Source: Pseudomonadota bacterium (GTDB lineage: Bacteria > Pseudomonadota > Gammaproteobacteria > Burkholderiales > Rhodocyclaceae). Taken from it: DNA of 64,000 nt. Within the stretch, counting starts at the first letter, position 1. The number at the start of each line of letters is the position of its first letter. The stretch covers positions 325,842 to 389,841 of the forward strand of contig JAFEDK010000019.1 in the NCBI GenBank assembly GCA_018241665.1, read 5' to 3'. Below, piece after piece: positions 35,452 through 45,226 of this stretch. The translations under genes were made by a program, and so were the position numbers. Below the pieces are notes generated by a model. The model had not been told where the DNA came from. It saw only the letters and a program-made list of their open reading frames with translations, and did no database searches.

Positions 35452-36732
35452 CTAACGAGTTTCCGCCTGACAGGCGCTCAGGCCGTCACCCGCCCCTCCG
35501 CTTTCCCCATCAGCCTTTTCGTGGCGGACCAGATCGCGGACTGCCGCCACCCGCGCCGCATGGACTTCGAGCGGGATGCGCGCCTTGTCCGCCACACCCC
35601 GGGCGATGGCGCCCGCGTCGACGCCACGCACCGCGGCTAGTGCCGCAAGCAGCCGCTCGCGCTGGGGATAGGGGCGCACCTCGTAGGTGCTGCGCCCCCG
35701 GTAGTCGCAGGCACAGGCCTCAAGCAATGCAACGAAGCGCTCGGGCCGGCGCAAGCCGTCGCAGCGCTCGATGAGCTTGACCATCGTCTCGGCACGCAAG
35801 CTCATGCCCTGATGCACGATGCCGTGCTCGCGGGCCATCATCAGCGCCAGGTCGCGGCAATCGACGGGGCATTTGAGGCGCTGGCAGACGTCCCGCGCCA
35901 GCTTCTCACTGCTCGCCTCATGACCATAGTGGTGGGGCAAGGTCTCGGCCGGCGTGAGTCCCTTGCCCAGGTCGTGCAGCAGGCAGGCCAGGCGCCCGGG
36001 CAAGGCAAGGCCATCGGCGGCAGCCCGGTCAAGGACCAGCAGCACATGGACGCCGGTGTCGCCTTCCGGGTGGTATTGCAGCGGCTGCGGCACGCCGAAC
36101 AGGCGATCCAGCTCCGGCAGCAGGCGGGCCAGCGCGCCACAGTCGCGCAGCACCTCGATCATCCGCGCCGGCCGCACTTCCATCAGGCCGCGGGCAATCT
36201 CCTGCCAGACCCGCTCCGGCACCAGCGCATCCACCTCGCCGGCGGCGACCATGGCGCGCATCAGCTCGAGGGTTTCCGGTGCCACCGTGAAGTCGGCGAA
36301 GCGGGCCGCAAAACGCGCCAGCCGCAGGATGCGCACCGGGTCCTCGGCAAAGGCCGGGCTGACATGGCGGAACACCCGGCTTTCCAGGTCGCGCCGCCCG
36401 CCGTAGGGATCGACCAGCACGCCGTCGTCGTCGCGGGCAATCGCGTTGATGGTCAGGTCACGGCGGGCCAGGTCTTCCTCCAGCGTAACGTCCGCCGCGG
36501 TATGAAAGACGAAACCGGCATAGCCGGGCGCGGTCTTGCGCTCGGTGCGCGCCAGCGCGTACTCCTCGTGGCTGCGCGGGTGGAGGAAGACCGGGAAGTC
36601 CTTGCCGACCGGCGTATAGCCCTGGGCCAGCAAGATTTCGGGGGTGGCGCCGACGACCACCCAGTCCCGGTCCTTGACCGGCAGGCCGAGCAGTTCGTCG
36701 CGGATGGCACCGCCGACACAGTAAATCTTCAT
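35452..36732 (-). CDS. cca: CCA tRNA nucleotidyltransferase (multifunctional, HD domain)
   Basis: A 426-residue class II Cca. It opens with the nucleotide-binding GGAIRDELLG and the catalytic pair D21-x-D23 (VKDRDWVVVG), then RRDLTINAIA and RILRLARFAARF. A C-terminal HD phosphohydrolase domain has ACLLHDLGKGLT near residue 255. It adds or repairs the 3' CCA of tRNA. The start overlaps the stop codon of the upstream NAD(P)-binding gene by ATGA, so the two are translationally coupled. Confidence 0.95.
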   Translation of the reverse strand: MKIYCVGGAIRDELLGLPVKDRDWVVVGATPEILLAQGYTPVGKDFPVFLHPRSHEEYALARTERKTAPGYAGFVFHTAADVTLEEDLARRDLTINAIARDDDGVLVDPYGGRRDLESRVFRHVSPAFAEDPVRILRLARFAARFADFTVAPETLELMRAMVAAGEVDALVPERVWQEIARGLMEVRPARMIEVLRDCGALARLLPELDRLFGVPQPLQYHPEGDTGVHVLLVLDRAAADGLALPGRLACLLHDLGKGLTPAETLPHHYGHEASSEKLARDVCQRLKCPVDCRDLALMMAREHGIVHQGMSLRAETMVKLIERCDGLRRPERFVALLEACACDYRGRSTYEVRPYPQRERLLAALAAVRGVDAGAIARGVADKARIPLEVHAARVAAVRDLVRHEKADGESGGAGDGLSACQAETR

Positions 36733-37682
36733 GGATGATGGAGCTGGAAGGCGGTGTAGCGACCGCGCTTGTTGAGGGATCCCAGGTAACACGGCGCCAC
36801 CGCCTCGAGGGCGGTCGGGCGGCGGCCCCACGGCTGCGGCGCACCGCTGGCGACGTTGGGCGCGCGCATCGAGCGTACGTTGTCACGGCTCATCAGCGGC
36901 CCCGGCAGGCATTCGAGCGCCGCCGCCTGCAACATGGCCAGGCCCTCCGGCAGCGGAATCACCGGCCGCGGACGGGCGGTCAGGACGCCGACGTATTCGA
37001 CCAGCTCCTGCAGGCTGTACTGCCGCGGGCCGGCCATCTCGAAGGTCTGGCCGACGGCGTCCGCCCGTTCGAGGGCCTCCGCCACCACGTCCGCCACGTC
37101 ACCCACATACACCGGCTGGAAGCGTGCCTTCGCCCCACCCAGGGGCAGCAACGGGAAGGCCTTGAGCAGGCCTGCAAAGAGGTTCAGGAAACTGTCGCCG
37201 GGCCCGAAGATCACCGACGGGCGCAGGATGGTCCAGCCGATGTCCGGCCCGGCGGCATGGATCGCCGCCTCGCCGGCGGCCTTCGAGCGCTGATACTCGG
37301 ACGGCCCGTCCGCCGCCGCGCCCAGGGCACTGATATGCACGATGCGCCGCACATGGGCCTCGCGGGCGGCCGCGACGATCCGCTCGGGAAGCGCCACGTG
37401 GGCATGGGCAAAATCGGGGCCATAAGGCCGGCCCGGACGGGAGTGCAGCACACCGACCAAATTCACCACCGCGTCGACGCCACTCATCAGCGCCGCCAGC
37501 GTGGCCGGATCGCTGACATCGGCCTCGACCACCTCGGCCGCCGGCAGGCACATCAGGTGCCGCGCGTGCTCGCGGCGGCGCGTGGGAATCAGCAGGGTCT
37601 TGCCGGCGGCGGCCAGACGCGCGGCGACCGCGCTACCGACGAAACCACTACCGCCGATGAGAAGAACTGTGCGGATGGACAT
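36729..37682 (-). CDS. NAD(P)-binding protein, complex I NDUFA9-like
   Basis: A 317-residue atypical short-chain dehydrogenase. The Rossmann motif is GGSGFVGSAVAARL near residues 9-22. LVGVLHSRPG and HISALGAAADGPSEYQRSKAAGE (with Tyr-x3-Lys) follow, and ILRPSVIFGPGDSFLN near 150 is typical of the NDUFA9 family. Function in bacteria is not established. Start 37682 with GGGAG upstream. Coupled to cca by a 4-base overlap. Confidence 0.85.
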   Translation of the reverse strand: MSIRTVLLIGGSGFVGSAVAARLAAAGKTLLIPTRRREHARHLMCLPAAEVVEADVSDPATLAALMSGVDAVVNLVGVLHSRPGRPYGPDFAHAHVALPERIVAAAREAHVRRIVHISALGAAADGPSEYQRSKAAGEAAIHAAGPDIGWTILRPSVIFGPGDSFLNLFAGLLKAFPLLPLGGAKARFQPVYVGDVADVVAEALERADAVGQTFEMAGPRQYSLQELVEYVGVLTARPRPVIPLPEGLAMLQAAALECLPGPLMSRDNVRSMRAPNVASGAPQPWGRRPTALEAVAPCYLGSLNKRGRYTAFQLHHP

Positions 37683-37752
37683 GATGGCGACTCCCGGGCG
37701 AAGCAACTGCTCTACAGATCGCAATAGCGCAGAAGAATTCCCGCGCCGGCGC

Positions 37753-39717
37753 TTATTCCAGCCCGGCTCCGGGCGCGGGGCTCCCCAGGTCGCTCCCGCC
37801 ACGTCCATCGCTGGCCGAAATGGTGCCGAGGCGCCCCTTCAGGGACGGCGCCCGTCCTTCGAGCAGGGCCGCGTAGATGACGCTATTGGCCATGACCTTC
37901 TTCACATAGTCGCGGGTCTCGTTGAAGGGGATGGTTTCCGCATACACCGCGCCCTCGAGAGGCTTGCTGTCCTTCCACTTCTTGGCCCGGCCGGGGCCGG
38001 CGTTGTAGGCGGCCGACGCCAGCACGGGGTGGTTGTCGAGGCCGGCCAGCACCATGCGCATGTAGGTGGTGCCGAGCATCACGTTGGTGTCCGGGTCCTG
38101 CAGCCAGCCGACGTTGAAGCCCTTCATGCCGAGCTTGCCGGCAACCCACTGGCCGGTGGCCGGCATGATCTGCATCAACCCCTGGGCGCCGACGCCGGAG
38201 CGGGCGGCGGTGACGAAGCGGCTCTCCTGGCGCATCAGGCCATAGACCCAGCCGGTATCCAGGTCGCGACTCTTCGCGTTCGGCTCGATGCGGTCGCGGA
38301 AGGGCGCCAGATAACGCAGGCTGTAGTCGTGCTCGTTGCGGGTGCGGTCGGCCGCATTGATGGCGCGGTCGTAGATGCCGAGTTGCTGGGCCAGCTGGGC
38401 CGCGGCGAGCAGGAAGCGGTCGTCCTTGTTGCGCAGGGTCCAGTTCCATTCGCGGGTACCTTCGGTGCGCAAGTCCAGGCGGAACAGCGCGACGGCCCGC
38501 TGCAGGCCCGGCGTCAGGCGCGCCATGTCGGCCTCGTCGACGCTGGTGGCACGCGCCTTGGCGGGCAGCGTGAAGGTCTGGCCGAGCTCCTCGCCGGCGA
38601 GGATGCTGTAGAAGGTCGGATGGCCGGCGATGCGCGCAAACTCCTTGCGGCCCGCCTCCCGGTTGCCGAGGGCTTGGTGGGCGCGACCGAGCCAGTAGCT
38701 CCAGTCCGCCTGTTCGCGCTGGGCCGGCGGCATCGCCTCGACGGCGCTGCGCACCGCACGCCAGTCCCCCGCTCGCAGCGCCGCACGTACGCGCCAGGCA
38801 GCCTGCTCGTCGGACATCGGCGTATCACCGGCGGCCTTGAACCAGGTATTCGCATCCGGCGACAGGCGCGCCGCAGCCTGCCAGGCGATCTGCCCCAGCA
38901 CATAGCCGCGCTCGGTACTCGACAAACGTTCGTCAATACGCGAATAGCGCACGTAGGCGGCTTGCGGGTCATCACGGGCGATGCGCGCCAGGGCGATCAA
39001 GGCCAGCTCGCGCCCCTGGCGGGACGCCGAGAAGTTGATCGGCAGGCGATCGAAATACGTCGTCGGAGTGGCGCTGGCCTTGTCCAGGTCCGACGGGCCG
39101 GGCTGCTGGTCGGCCGGCAGCCAGCCAGCCACCGCGCGGGCACCGGCGAGGCGCTTGGCCTCCATCAGACGGCGGACACGGAACCAAGTCTCGTCCGGGC
39201 TGACCAGGGCCTCGCGAACCAGGGTCTGTAGCACCGGCACGCAGCTTTCAGGGGTGTCCACCAGCGAAAACCACAGCGGACGGGCTTCCTCGAGCGCGCT
39301 GCGGTCACCGTTCTGCAGGCGGGCCTGGAAGTGGTAGCACTTCAGGTCCTGCTCCGGCTGCTCCATGTTCGGAAACTCGCCCGCCAGCTGGGCCCAGTCG
39401 CCGCGCCTGCCGAGGTTGCGCAGCCATTCGCCGCGCAGCTTCTCGGCCAGCCAGCTGCCGGCGTAGCGCTGCAGGAAATCCTGGATGCGGGCGGCATCCA
39501 CTTCGGCGGGCCGGGCGACCTGGTTGGACAGCGCCCAGTATTCGGGATAGGGGTCGAGGACGTGACCCGTGGGGGGCGCCAGTTGCACCAGGCGGTTGCG
39601 GTCACCGCTGCGCGCTGCATCCTTGGCGAGCAGTATCCGCTCGTCGCCAGGATCGCCACCGGCCGGCAAGGCCATCCACAACACTGCCGCCAGCACGGCC
39701 CACACGCTATTCTTCAT
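37753..39717 (-). CDS. slt: Soluble lytic murein transglycosylase
   Basis: A 654-residue Slt70-like enzyme. A signal peptide (MKNSVWAVLAAVLWMALPAGG) is followed by a long alpha-helical superhelix (about 30-460). The GH23 domain has catalytic Glu498 in GLMRQESRF, then GAQGLMQIMPATG and AAYNAGPGRAKKW. It cleaves peptidoglycan to 1,6-anhydro-MurNAc products in the periplasm. ATG 39717 is chosen over one 18 bases upstream because it begins the signal peptide. Divergent from the 5-formyl-THF cyclo-ligase with 20 bases between starts. Confidence 0.92.
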   Translation of the reverse strand: MKNSVWAVLAAVLWMALPAGGDPGDERILLAKDAARSGDRNRLVQLAPPTGHVLDPYPEYWALSNQVARPAEVDAARIQDFLQRYAGSWLAEKLRGEWLRNLGRRGDWAQLAGEFPNMEQPEQDLKCYHFQARLQNGDRSALEEARPLWFSLVDTPESCVPVLQTLVREALVSPDETWFRVRRLMEAKRLAGARAVAGWLPADQQPGPSDLDKASATPTTYFDRLPINFSASRQGRELALIALARIARDDPQAAYVRYSRIDERLSSTERGYVLGQIAWQAAARLSPDANTWFKAAGDTPMSDEQAAWRVRAALRAGDWRAVRSAVEAMPPAQREQADWSYWLGRAHQALGNREAGRKEFARIAGHPTFYSILAGEELGQTFTLPAKARATSVDEADMARLTPGLQRAVALFRLDLRTEGTREWNWTLRNKDDRFLLAAAQLAQQLGIYDRAINAADRTRNEHDYSLRYLAPFRDRIEPNAKSRDLDTGWVYGLMRQESRFVTAARSGVGAQGLMQIMPATGQWVAGKLGMKGFNVGWLQDPDTNVMLGTTYMRMVLAGLDNHPVLASAAYNAGPGRAKKWKDSKPLEGAVYAETIPFNETRDYVKKVMANSVIYAALLEGRAPSLKGRLGTISASDGRGGSDLGSPAPGAGLE

Positions 39718-39737
39718 TGCTTTTACGTCCTGCATCG

Positions 39738-40376
39738 ATGCCGTCGGAGAATAGCACAGTGAATCCCCCCCTTCCCCGCCCAGGCGCGGATTCGGACCGC
39801 ACGATTGCCGCAGTGCGACAAAATTTAAGAAAAACCCGCATCGCCGCCCGGGAGGGCCTGCCGGATGCCGAGCGCGCGGCCCTCACCCGGCGTATCGAGG
39901 CACACCTGGATGCCCTGCTGGCGCGGCTCGCGCCAAGGTCGGTGGCCTTCTGCTGGCCATGGCGCGGCGAAGTGGACCTGGTGCCATGGGCACAGCGCTG
40001 GCTCGCCGCCGACGCGCAGCGTCAGATGGCGCTGCCGGTGGTACGGACGCCGGGCCAGCCTATGGTCTTCCTGCGCTGGCACCCGGAGGCGCCGATGGAA
40101 ACGGATCACCACGACATCCCGGTTCCCGCCGGTACGGAGATCGTCCAGCCCGAGTTGATCCTGGTGCCGCTCAATGTCTTCGACGCGGCCGGCTACCGGC
40201 TCGGCTACGGCGGCGGCTATTTCGACCGCACGCTGGCAGCGCTGCAACCGGCGCCGCTGTGCGTCGGCGTCGCCTTCGAACTGGCACGGGCGGACAGCAC
40301 CTACCCCCAGCCCCACGACCAGCCGATGGACTGGATCGTCACCGAGGCCGGAGCCTTCCCGGCGGTCAGCGATTGA
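39738..40376 (+). CDS. 5-formyltetrahydrofolate cyclo-ligase family protein
   Basis: A 212-residue protein with an N-terminal basic ATP-binding stretch (RQNLRKTRIAAREGL) and the signature LGYGGGYFDRTLA near residue 156-168. It converts 5-formyl-THF to 5,10-methenyl-THF using ATP. The ATG at 39738 is chosen for length; a frame with an upstream start overlaps the slt promoter. The 3' end overlaps oxyR (convergent) by 11 bases. Confidence 0.9.
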   Translation: MPSENSTVNPPLPRPGADSDRTIAAVRQNLRKTRIAAREGLPDAERAALTRRIEAHLDALLARLAPRSVAFCWPWRGEVDLVPWAQRWLAADAQRQMALPVVRTPGQPMVFLRWHPEAPMETDHHDIPVPAGTEIVQPELILVPLNVFDAAGYRLGYGGGYFDRTLAALQPAPLCVGVAFELARADSTYPQPHDQPMDWIVTEAGAFPAVSD

Positions 40377-41283
40377 CCGGCCGCACGCCCGCCAGCGGGC
40401 TGGCAAGAATGGCCGAGCGGATCACGTCAATCGCGCCGCTGCGCGGGTAGGTGACCCGCCAGGCCAGCGCGACGCGGCGGAAGGGTTCCGGCGCCACGAA
40501 GGGGCGCACGCGGAGCAGCGGATTGCCGTCCGGCAGCGGATCGGCGGCGCTGCTCGGCAGCACCGTGATGCCGGCGCCGGTGGCCACCATGTGGCGGATG
40601 GTCTCCAGCGAACTGCCTTCCAGCGTTCGCTGCAGGCCCTCGCCACTGCGGCACATCGGGCACACCTCGAGCACCTGGTCACGGAAGCAGTTGCCGGCAC
40701 CCAGCAGCAGCAGCGGCGCCTCGGCCAGGCTGGACGCGGCGATCGCCTCTTCCTTCTCCCAGGTGTGGCCGGACGGCATCAGCACGCGGAAAGGCTCGTC
40801 GTAAACGGCCTGGGTGACGATGCCGGGCTCCTCGAAGGGTAGCGCCACGACGATCACGTCGAGGTCGCCGCGCTTCAGGGACTCGGCCAGGCGGGCGGTG
40901 TAGTTTTCCTGGATGAGCAACGGCATCGACGGCGCCGCCTCATGCACGCGCGGAATCAGGTGCGGCAGCAGGTAGGGCCCGATGGTGTAGATCACGCCGA
41001 CCTTCAGCGGGCCGGACAGCGGGTCGCGGCCAGCGGTGGCGAGCTCCTTGATCTGGCCGGCCTCGAGCAGCACCTTTTCGGCCTGGGCGACGATGCGGGC
41101 GCCGATGTCGGTGATCTTCACATCGGCCGCGCTGCGCTCGAAGAGCGTCACGGCAAGCTCTTCCTCGAGCTTCTTGATCGCCACCGACAGGGTCGGCTGG
41201 CTGACATTGCAGCGCTCGGCGGCATGCCCGAAATGACGCTCCCGGGCCAGCGCAACGAGATAACGGAGATCGGTCAGCGTCAT
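40366..41283 (-). CDS. oxyR: Hydrogen peroxide sensor OxyR
   Basis: A 305-residue LysR regulator. The winged HTH is at 1-60 (LRYLVALARERHFGHAAERCNVSQPTLS in two overlapping parts). The redox cysteines fall at C199 and C208 in G-N-C-F-R-D-Q-V-L-E-V-C, exactly the E. coli OxyR positions. Disulfide formation on peroxide activates antioxidant genes. ATG 41283 (MTLTDLRYL) is preferred over one 15 bases upstream. Its regulon is not visible here. Confidence 0.92.
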   Translation of the reverse strand: MTLTDLRYLVALARERHFGHAAERCNVSQPTLSVAIKKLEEELAVTLFERSAADVKITDIGARIVAQAEKVLLEAGQIKELATAGRDPLSGPLKVGVIYTIGPYLLPHLIPRVHEAAPSMPLLIQENYTARLAESLKRGDLDVIVVALPFEEPGIVTQAVYDEPFRVLMPSGHTWEKEEAIAASSLAEAPLLLLGAGNCFRDQVLEVCPMCRSGEGLQRTLEGSSLETIRHMVATGAGITVLPSSAADPLPDGNPLLRVRPFVAPEPFRRVALAWRVTYPRSGAIDVIRSAILASPLAGVRPVNR

Positions 41284-41485
41284 AGGGCATACCCGCAATG
41301 GCGATAGAGATTAACTATACAACGCCTGCGCCAAAAAGCAGCCCCCACGTATGCAAAACGGCATCGACTTCCTCCTCTTGCAGTCTGTCCGATCGACCCC
41401 ACTTTTGTAAGCGTTTGTAGTCACAGGGAACACGACGCCGTGGCCCGGCGTCCATAGATCCGGATAAAAATTACAGGAGTTACGC

Positions 41486-42991
41486 ATGAAAACTGCCGTG
41501 GTTCGTTCCAGTCTCGCCTTCTCCGCCATCGTCCTGGCCCTGACGGGCTGCCTGCAGGAGGGCGGCGCCATTTCCCCGTCCCACGCGGTCAGCACGCCGC
41601 CGGCGGTCGCCCCGGCCGCGCCTTCCGCTGCCGCGGCCAACCGCTACGGCCTGCCGGACTTTTCGGGACTGGTCGAACAGGTCGGGCCGGCGGTCGTCAA
41701 TATCAGCGTGACCCAGAAGGTCAGCCGCGGTGGCGGCACCTCCGGCGACGATCCCTTCGCCGATGATCCCTTCTACGACTTCCTGCGCCGCTTCGGCGTA
41801 CCCGTGCCCGGCACGCCGGGCAATGGCGGCGGACGTGGCGGCCGGGCACCCGAGCAGATCCAGCAAGGCGTCGGCTCGGGCTTCATCGTCAGCGCCGACG
41901 GCTACGTGCTGACCAACGCCCACGTGGTGGATGGCGCCACCGAGGTCACGGTCAGGCTCACCGACAAGCGCGAGTTCAAGGCCAAGGTGGTCGGCACCGA
42001 CAAGCGCACCGACGTGGCGCTGCTGAAGATCGACGCCAGCGGCCTGCCTTTCGTGAAGACCGGCGACGCCGAGCACAGCAAGGTCGGCGAGTGGGTCGTC
42101 GCGATGGGCTCGCCCTTCGGCTTCGAGAACACCGTCACCGCCGGCATCATCAGCGCCAAGGCGCGCCGCCTGCCGGACGAAACCTACGTGCCCTTCATCC
42201 AGACCGACGTGGCGATCAACCCGGGCAATTCGGGCGGCCCGCTGTTCAACCTGGCCGGCGAGGTGATCGGCATCAATTCGCAGATCTACTCCCGCTCCGG
42301 CGGCTTCATGGGTATCTCCTTCGCGATCCCCATCGACGTGGCGCTGAAGGTCAAGGACCAGCTGCAGAAATTCGGCAAGGTCTCGCGGGGCCGTCTCGGA
42401 GTGGCCATCCAGGGCCTCGACGCCGACCTGGCCCAGAACTTCGGCCTCGACAAGCCGGCCGGCGCGCTGGTCGCCAACGTCGAAGCCGGCTCGCCGGCCG
42501 AGAAGGCCGGCCTGCAGGCCGGTGACGTGGTGCTCGGCGTCAATGGCCAGAAGGTGGACAGCTCCGCCGACCTGCCGCGCATCATCGGCGAACTGAAGCC
42601 CGGCTCCGTGGTGCGCCTGTCGATCTGGCGTGACCGCAAGACCCGCGACGTGAACGTCACCCTCGGCGAACAGGCGGCCGAACGCAATCTCGCCGCCACT
42701 CCCGAACGCAAGGCCGAAGGTGCCAGCAGCAAGCTGGGCCTCACCGGGCGGGCGCTGACGGCCCAGGAAGCCTCCCGCCTCGGCGTGCCCGGCGGCCTGC
42801 TGGTGGAAGGCGCCACCGGCCCGGCCGCCAAGGCCGGCCTGCAGAACGGCGACGTGATCCTCGGCATCAACAACCAGCCGATCACCGGCATCGACCAGTT
42901 CCGCAAGCTCCTCGACGCCGCCGGCAACCGCTTTGCGCTGCTGGTCCAGCGCGGCGGCAGCCGGATCTTCGTGGCGGTGCGCCTGAGCTGA
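41486..42991 (+). CDS. DegP/HtrA-family serine protease with lipoprotein signal
   Basis: A 501-residue Do-like periplasmic protease. The triad is H146 (TNAHVVDG), D176 (RTDVALLKI) and S249 (GNSGGPLF). Two PDZ domains follow (about 305-395 and 410-500). The N-terminus ends in L-A-L-T-G-C22, a good lipobox, so the protein is probably lipid-anchored rather than soluble like DegP. A Gly-rich insertion (about 110-130) corresponds to the LA loop. It degrades or refolds misfolded envelope proteins. AGGAG precedes the start. Confidence 0.9.
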   Translation: MKTAVVRSSLAFSAIVLALTGCLQEGGAISPSHAVSTPPAVAPAAPSAAAANRYGLPDFSGLVEQVGPAVVNISVTQKVSRGGGTSGDDPFADDPFYDFLRRFGVPVPGTPGNGGGRGGRAPEQIQQGVGSGFIVSADGYVLTNAHVVDGATEVTVRLTDKREFKAKVVGTDKRTDVALLKIDASGLPFVKTGDAEHSKVGEWVVAMGSPFGFENTVTAGIISAKARRLPDETYVPFIQTDVAINPGNSGGPLFNLAGEVIGINSQIYSRSGGFMGISFAIPIDVALKVKDQLQKFGKVSRGRLGVAIQGLDADLAQNFGLDKPAGALVANVEAGSPAEKAGLQAGDVVLGVNGQKVDSSADLPRIIGELKPGSVVRLSIWRDRKTRDVNVTLGEQAAERNLAATPERKAEGASSKLGLTGRALTAQEASRLGVPGGLLVEGATGPAAKAGLQNGDVILGINNQPITGIDQFRKLLDAAGNRFALLVQRGGSRIFVAVRLS

Positions 42992-43003
42992 TGCGGTCGG
43001 GAG

Positions 43004-43033
43004 CGGCCGCGCTGCTGACCGACAGCGCGGCCG
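43004..43033 (+). terminator. Hairpin after the DegP-family gene
   Basis: CGGCCGCGCTG / CAGCGCGGCCG form an 11-bp stem with an 8-base loop, 12 bases past the stop codon. No T-run follows, so a non-canonical or Rho-assisted terminator is possible. Confidence 0.5.
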
Positions 43034-43189
43034 ATCCCGGCGCAGCCATAAAATTGTGTGATAACGGCTTTCCCGAAAATGAAATGATTCACAGCCCGGC
43101 CGGAGCGAGGTCGATATAATCAAAGGGTCAGGGGGTGGCAAGGAAGACGTCTGGGAGGCCCCCGTTTCCACCAAGAAAAAAATCGCTCG

Positions 43190-45214
43190 ATGCCCTCGCT
43201 GCATATTCGGCAAGTCTTGCCTGCCGCACTGGCCGGTCTGCTATGCCTGACCGCGCTTCATGCCCAGGCTCAAAGCCGGGCGGACAGCGCGGAATCCCCC
43301 TTTTTCGAAGACCTGCCGACGGTCCTGTCGGCGTCCCGCCTGCCGCAGGTCCTCAATGAAGCCCCCGGCGCGGTCACCATCCTCGACCGCGAATTCATCC
43401 GCGCCACCGGCTACCGGGATCTGGCGCGCCTGCTGCGCCTGGTCCCCGGCATGCAGATCGGCCAGGAGCGCGGCCATTCCCAGTGGGTGACCTACCACGG
43501 CCTGGGCAGCGACTATCCGACCGAGATCCAGGTCCTCATCGATGGCCGCTCGGTGTATGCGCCAAGTTCCTTCGGCGGCGTCGACTGGTCCGCGCTGCCC
43601 CTCGCCGTGCAGGAAATCGAACGCATCGAGGTCGTCCGCGGCACCAATTCCAACGCTTATGGCGCCAACGCCTTCCTTGGCGTCATCAACATCATCACCC
43701 GCCACAGCCACCAGGAGCATGGCGTATCGGGCCAGGTCAATGCAGGCCAGCACGGCATCGCCGACCTTTACGCGAGCTGGACCGGCGGCGGCGACGGGCT
43801 CGGGGTCCGCATGTCAGCCGCCCAGGTCCGCGACAACGGTTTCAGCGGCCTCAACGACTCCCGCCGCAGCCAGACCCTCAGCCTGCGCAGCGACTATCGC
43901 CTGAACGCCCGCGACGAACTGATGCTGCGGGCCGGCTACAGCCGCGCCCAGCGCGGCCTTGGCTATCCCGACTCGGTCTTCGGCAACAATGCCGAGCGGG
44001 ACACCGACTCCGAGGCCGCCACCATTCACCTGACCTGGCGCCGGACCCTCAGCGAGGACGAGGAGTGGCTCGTCAGCCTCTACCGCAACCACGAAAGCGG
44101 CATCGAGAAGTGGCTGGCGGCAGCCCCCGCCTTTCCAAATGTTCCGCTCAACCGGAACCGTGACAGCGATCGCACCAATGCCGAGATCCAGCATCGCTTC
44201 GCGCTGACGCCCCAGGCCCGCATGGTATGGGGCGTCGAGGCACGGCGCGACGAGACGGAATCCTCCTTCCTGTTCGGCGGCCAGAAACCGCCGGTCCTCG
44301 ACCTTTACCGGGCGTTCGCCAACTTCGACTGGCACCTGACCCCAACCTGGCAGCTCAATCTGGGCAGTCTGCTGGAAAAGAACAGCGGGATGGCCGCCCA
44401 GTTCATCCCGCGCGCCTTCCTCAACTGGCAGGCCAGCTCCCGCGACACCTTCCGGGCCGGCTACGCCCGCGCCTGGCAGCAGCGCAACCTGTTCGACCTG
44501 TATGGTGACGTGCGGGCCCACGATCCCCGCTCGGGAGCCCTGCTGTCCTGGCCCTACGTGTCCAACCCGAATCTGCGCACACCGTACGTGGATACCGTCG
44601 AAGTGGGCTACCTCGGTCGTTTCCCGGCCCTTGATGCCACGCTGGACGTGCGCATCTTCAACGAACGCATTACCGACTTCGTGGTCCGCCAGACCGTGAC
44701 ATCGCCAGCCGGCCCGCTACCGCTGCCGCTGCCCAGCTCCCAGTTCGTGAATGTCGATTTCCCGGTCGAACTGCGCGGCATCGAATACCAGTTCCGCAGC
44801 AAGCCGTGGACCGGCGCCGAGGTCCTGTTCAGCCACACCCTGATCGACCGGCGCGTGAACGACCGGGCGATTGCCGAGCGCACCTCGCCCTATACGGCCA
44901 GCCTGACCTGGCTGCAGAACTACGGCAACGGCTGGAGCAGCACCGCCAGCCTGTTGCGCATGGGGCCGCTGGCCGGCGGCTATGGCTACGTGCCCCGGTA
45001 TGACTACGTTTCACGCCCCTACACCACGCTCGACCTGCGCATCGCGCGCAGTTTCCGCATGGACGGACACCTGATGGAGGTAGCCCTGAACGGCATCAAC
45101 CTCGGCTCCCCCCACCAGGAAATCACCGACCGCTCGGAGCAATTCCTGCACCCCGACCGGCCGGTCAATCCGGCCTCCAGCATGGTCTGGCTGTCCGTCT
45201 CCGTCGATCTGTAA
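43190..45214 (+). CDS. TonB-dependent outer-membrane receptor
   Basis: A 674-residue receptor. A signal peptide ends near LHAQAQ. The plug domain (about 42-165) includes LPTVLSASRLPQVLNEAPGA and IEVVRGTNSNAYGANAFLGVINI, followed by a 22-strand-type barrel. The last strand is MVWLSVSVDL rather than ending in Phe. The short plug opening resembles Fe-S-poor colicin I/vitamin B12-type receptors; the ligand is unknown. Upstream, TATAAT lies at 43115-43120. A weak Fur-like AT-rich stretch (43075-43093) precedes it and would suggest iron control, but the match is poor. Confidence 0.88.
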   Translation: MPSLHIRQVLPAALAGLLCLTALHAQAQSRADSAESPFFEDLPTVLSASRLPQVLNEAPGAVTILDREFIRATGYRDLARLLRLVPGMQIGQERGHSQWVTYHGLGSDYPTEIQVLIDGRSVYAPSSFGGVDWSALPLAVQEIERIEVVRGTNSNAYGANAFLGVINIITRHSHQEHGVSGQVNAGQHGIADLYASWTGGGDGLGVRMSAAQVRDNGFSGLNDSRRSQTLSLRSDYRLNARDELMLRAGYSRAQRGLGYPDSVFGNNAERDTDSEAATIHLTWRRTLSEDEEWLVSLYRNHESGIEKWLAAAPAFPNVPLNRNRDSDRTNAEIQHRFALTPQARMVWGVEARRDETESSFLFGGQKPPVLDLYRAFANFDWHLTPTWQLNLGSLLEKNSGMAAQFIPRAFLNWQASSRDTFRAGYARAWQQRNLFDLYGDVRAHDPRSGALLSWPYVSNPNLRTPYVDTVEVGYLGRFPALDATLDVRIFNERITDFVVRQTVTSPAGPLPLPLPSSQFVNVDFPVELRGIEYQFRSKPWTGAEVLFSHTLIDRRVNDRAIAERTSPYTASLTWLQNYGNGWSSTASLLRMGPLAGGYGYVPRYDYVSRPYTTLDLRIARSFRMDGHLMEVALNGINLGSPHQEITDRSEQFLHPDRPVNPASSMVWLSVSVDL

Positions 45215-45226
45215 GCGGCAGACACC

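Noticed and set aside
43075-43093. Fur box before the TonB receptor
   Set aside because: The AT-rich stretch matches the Fur consensus at only about half of its positions; it is mentioned in the gene entry but not called.
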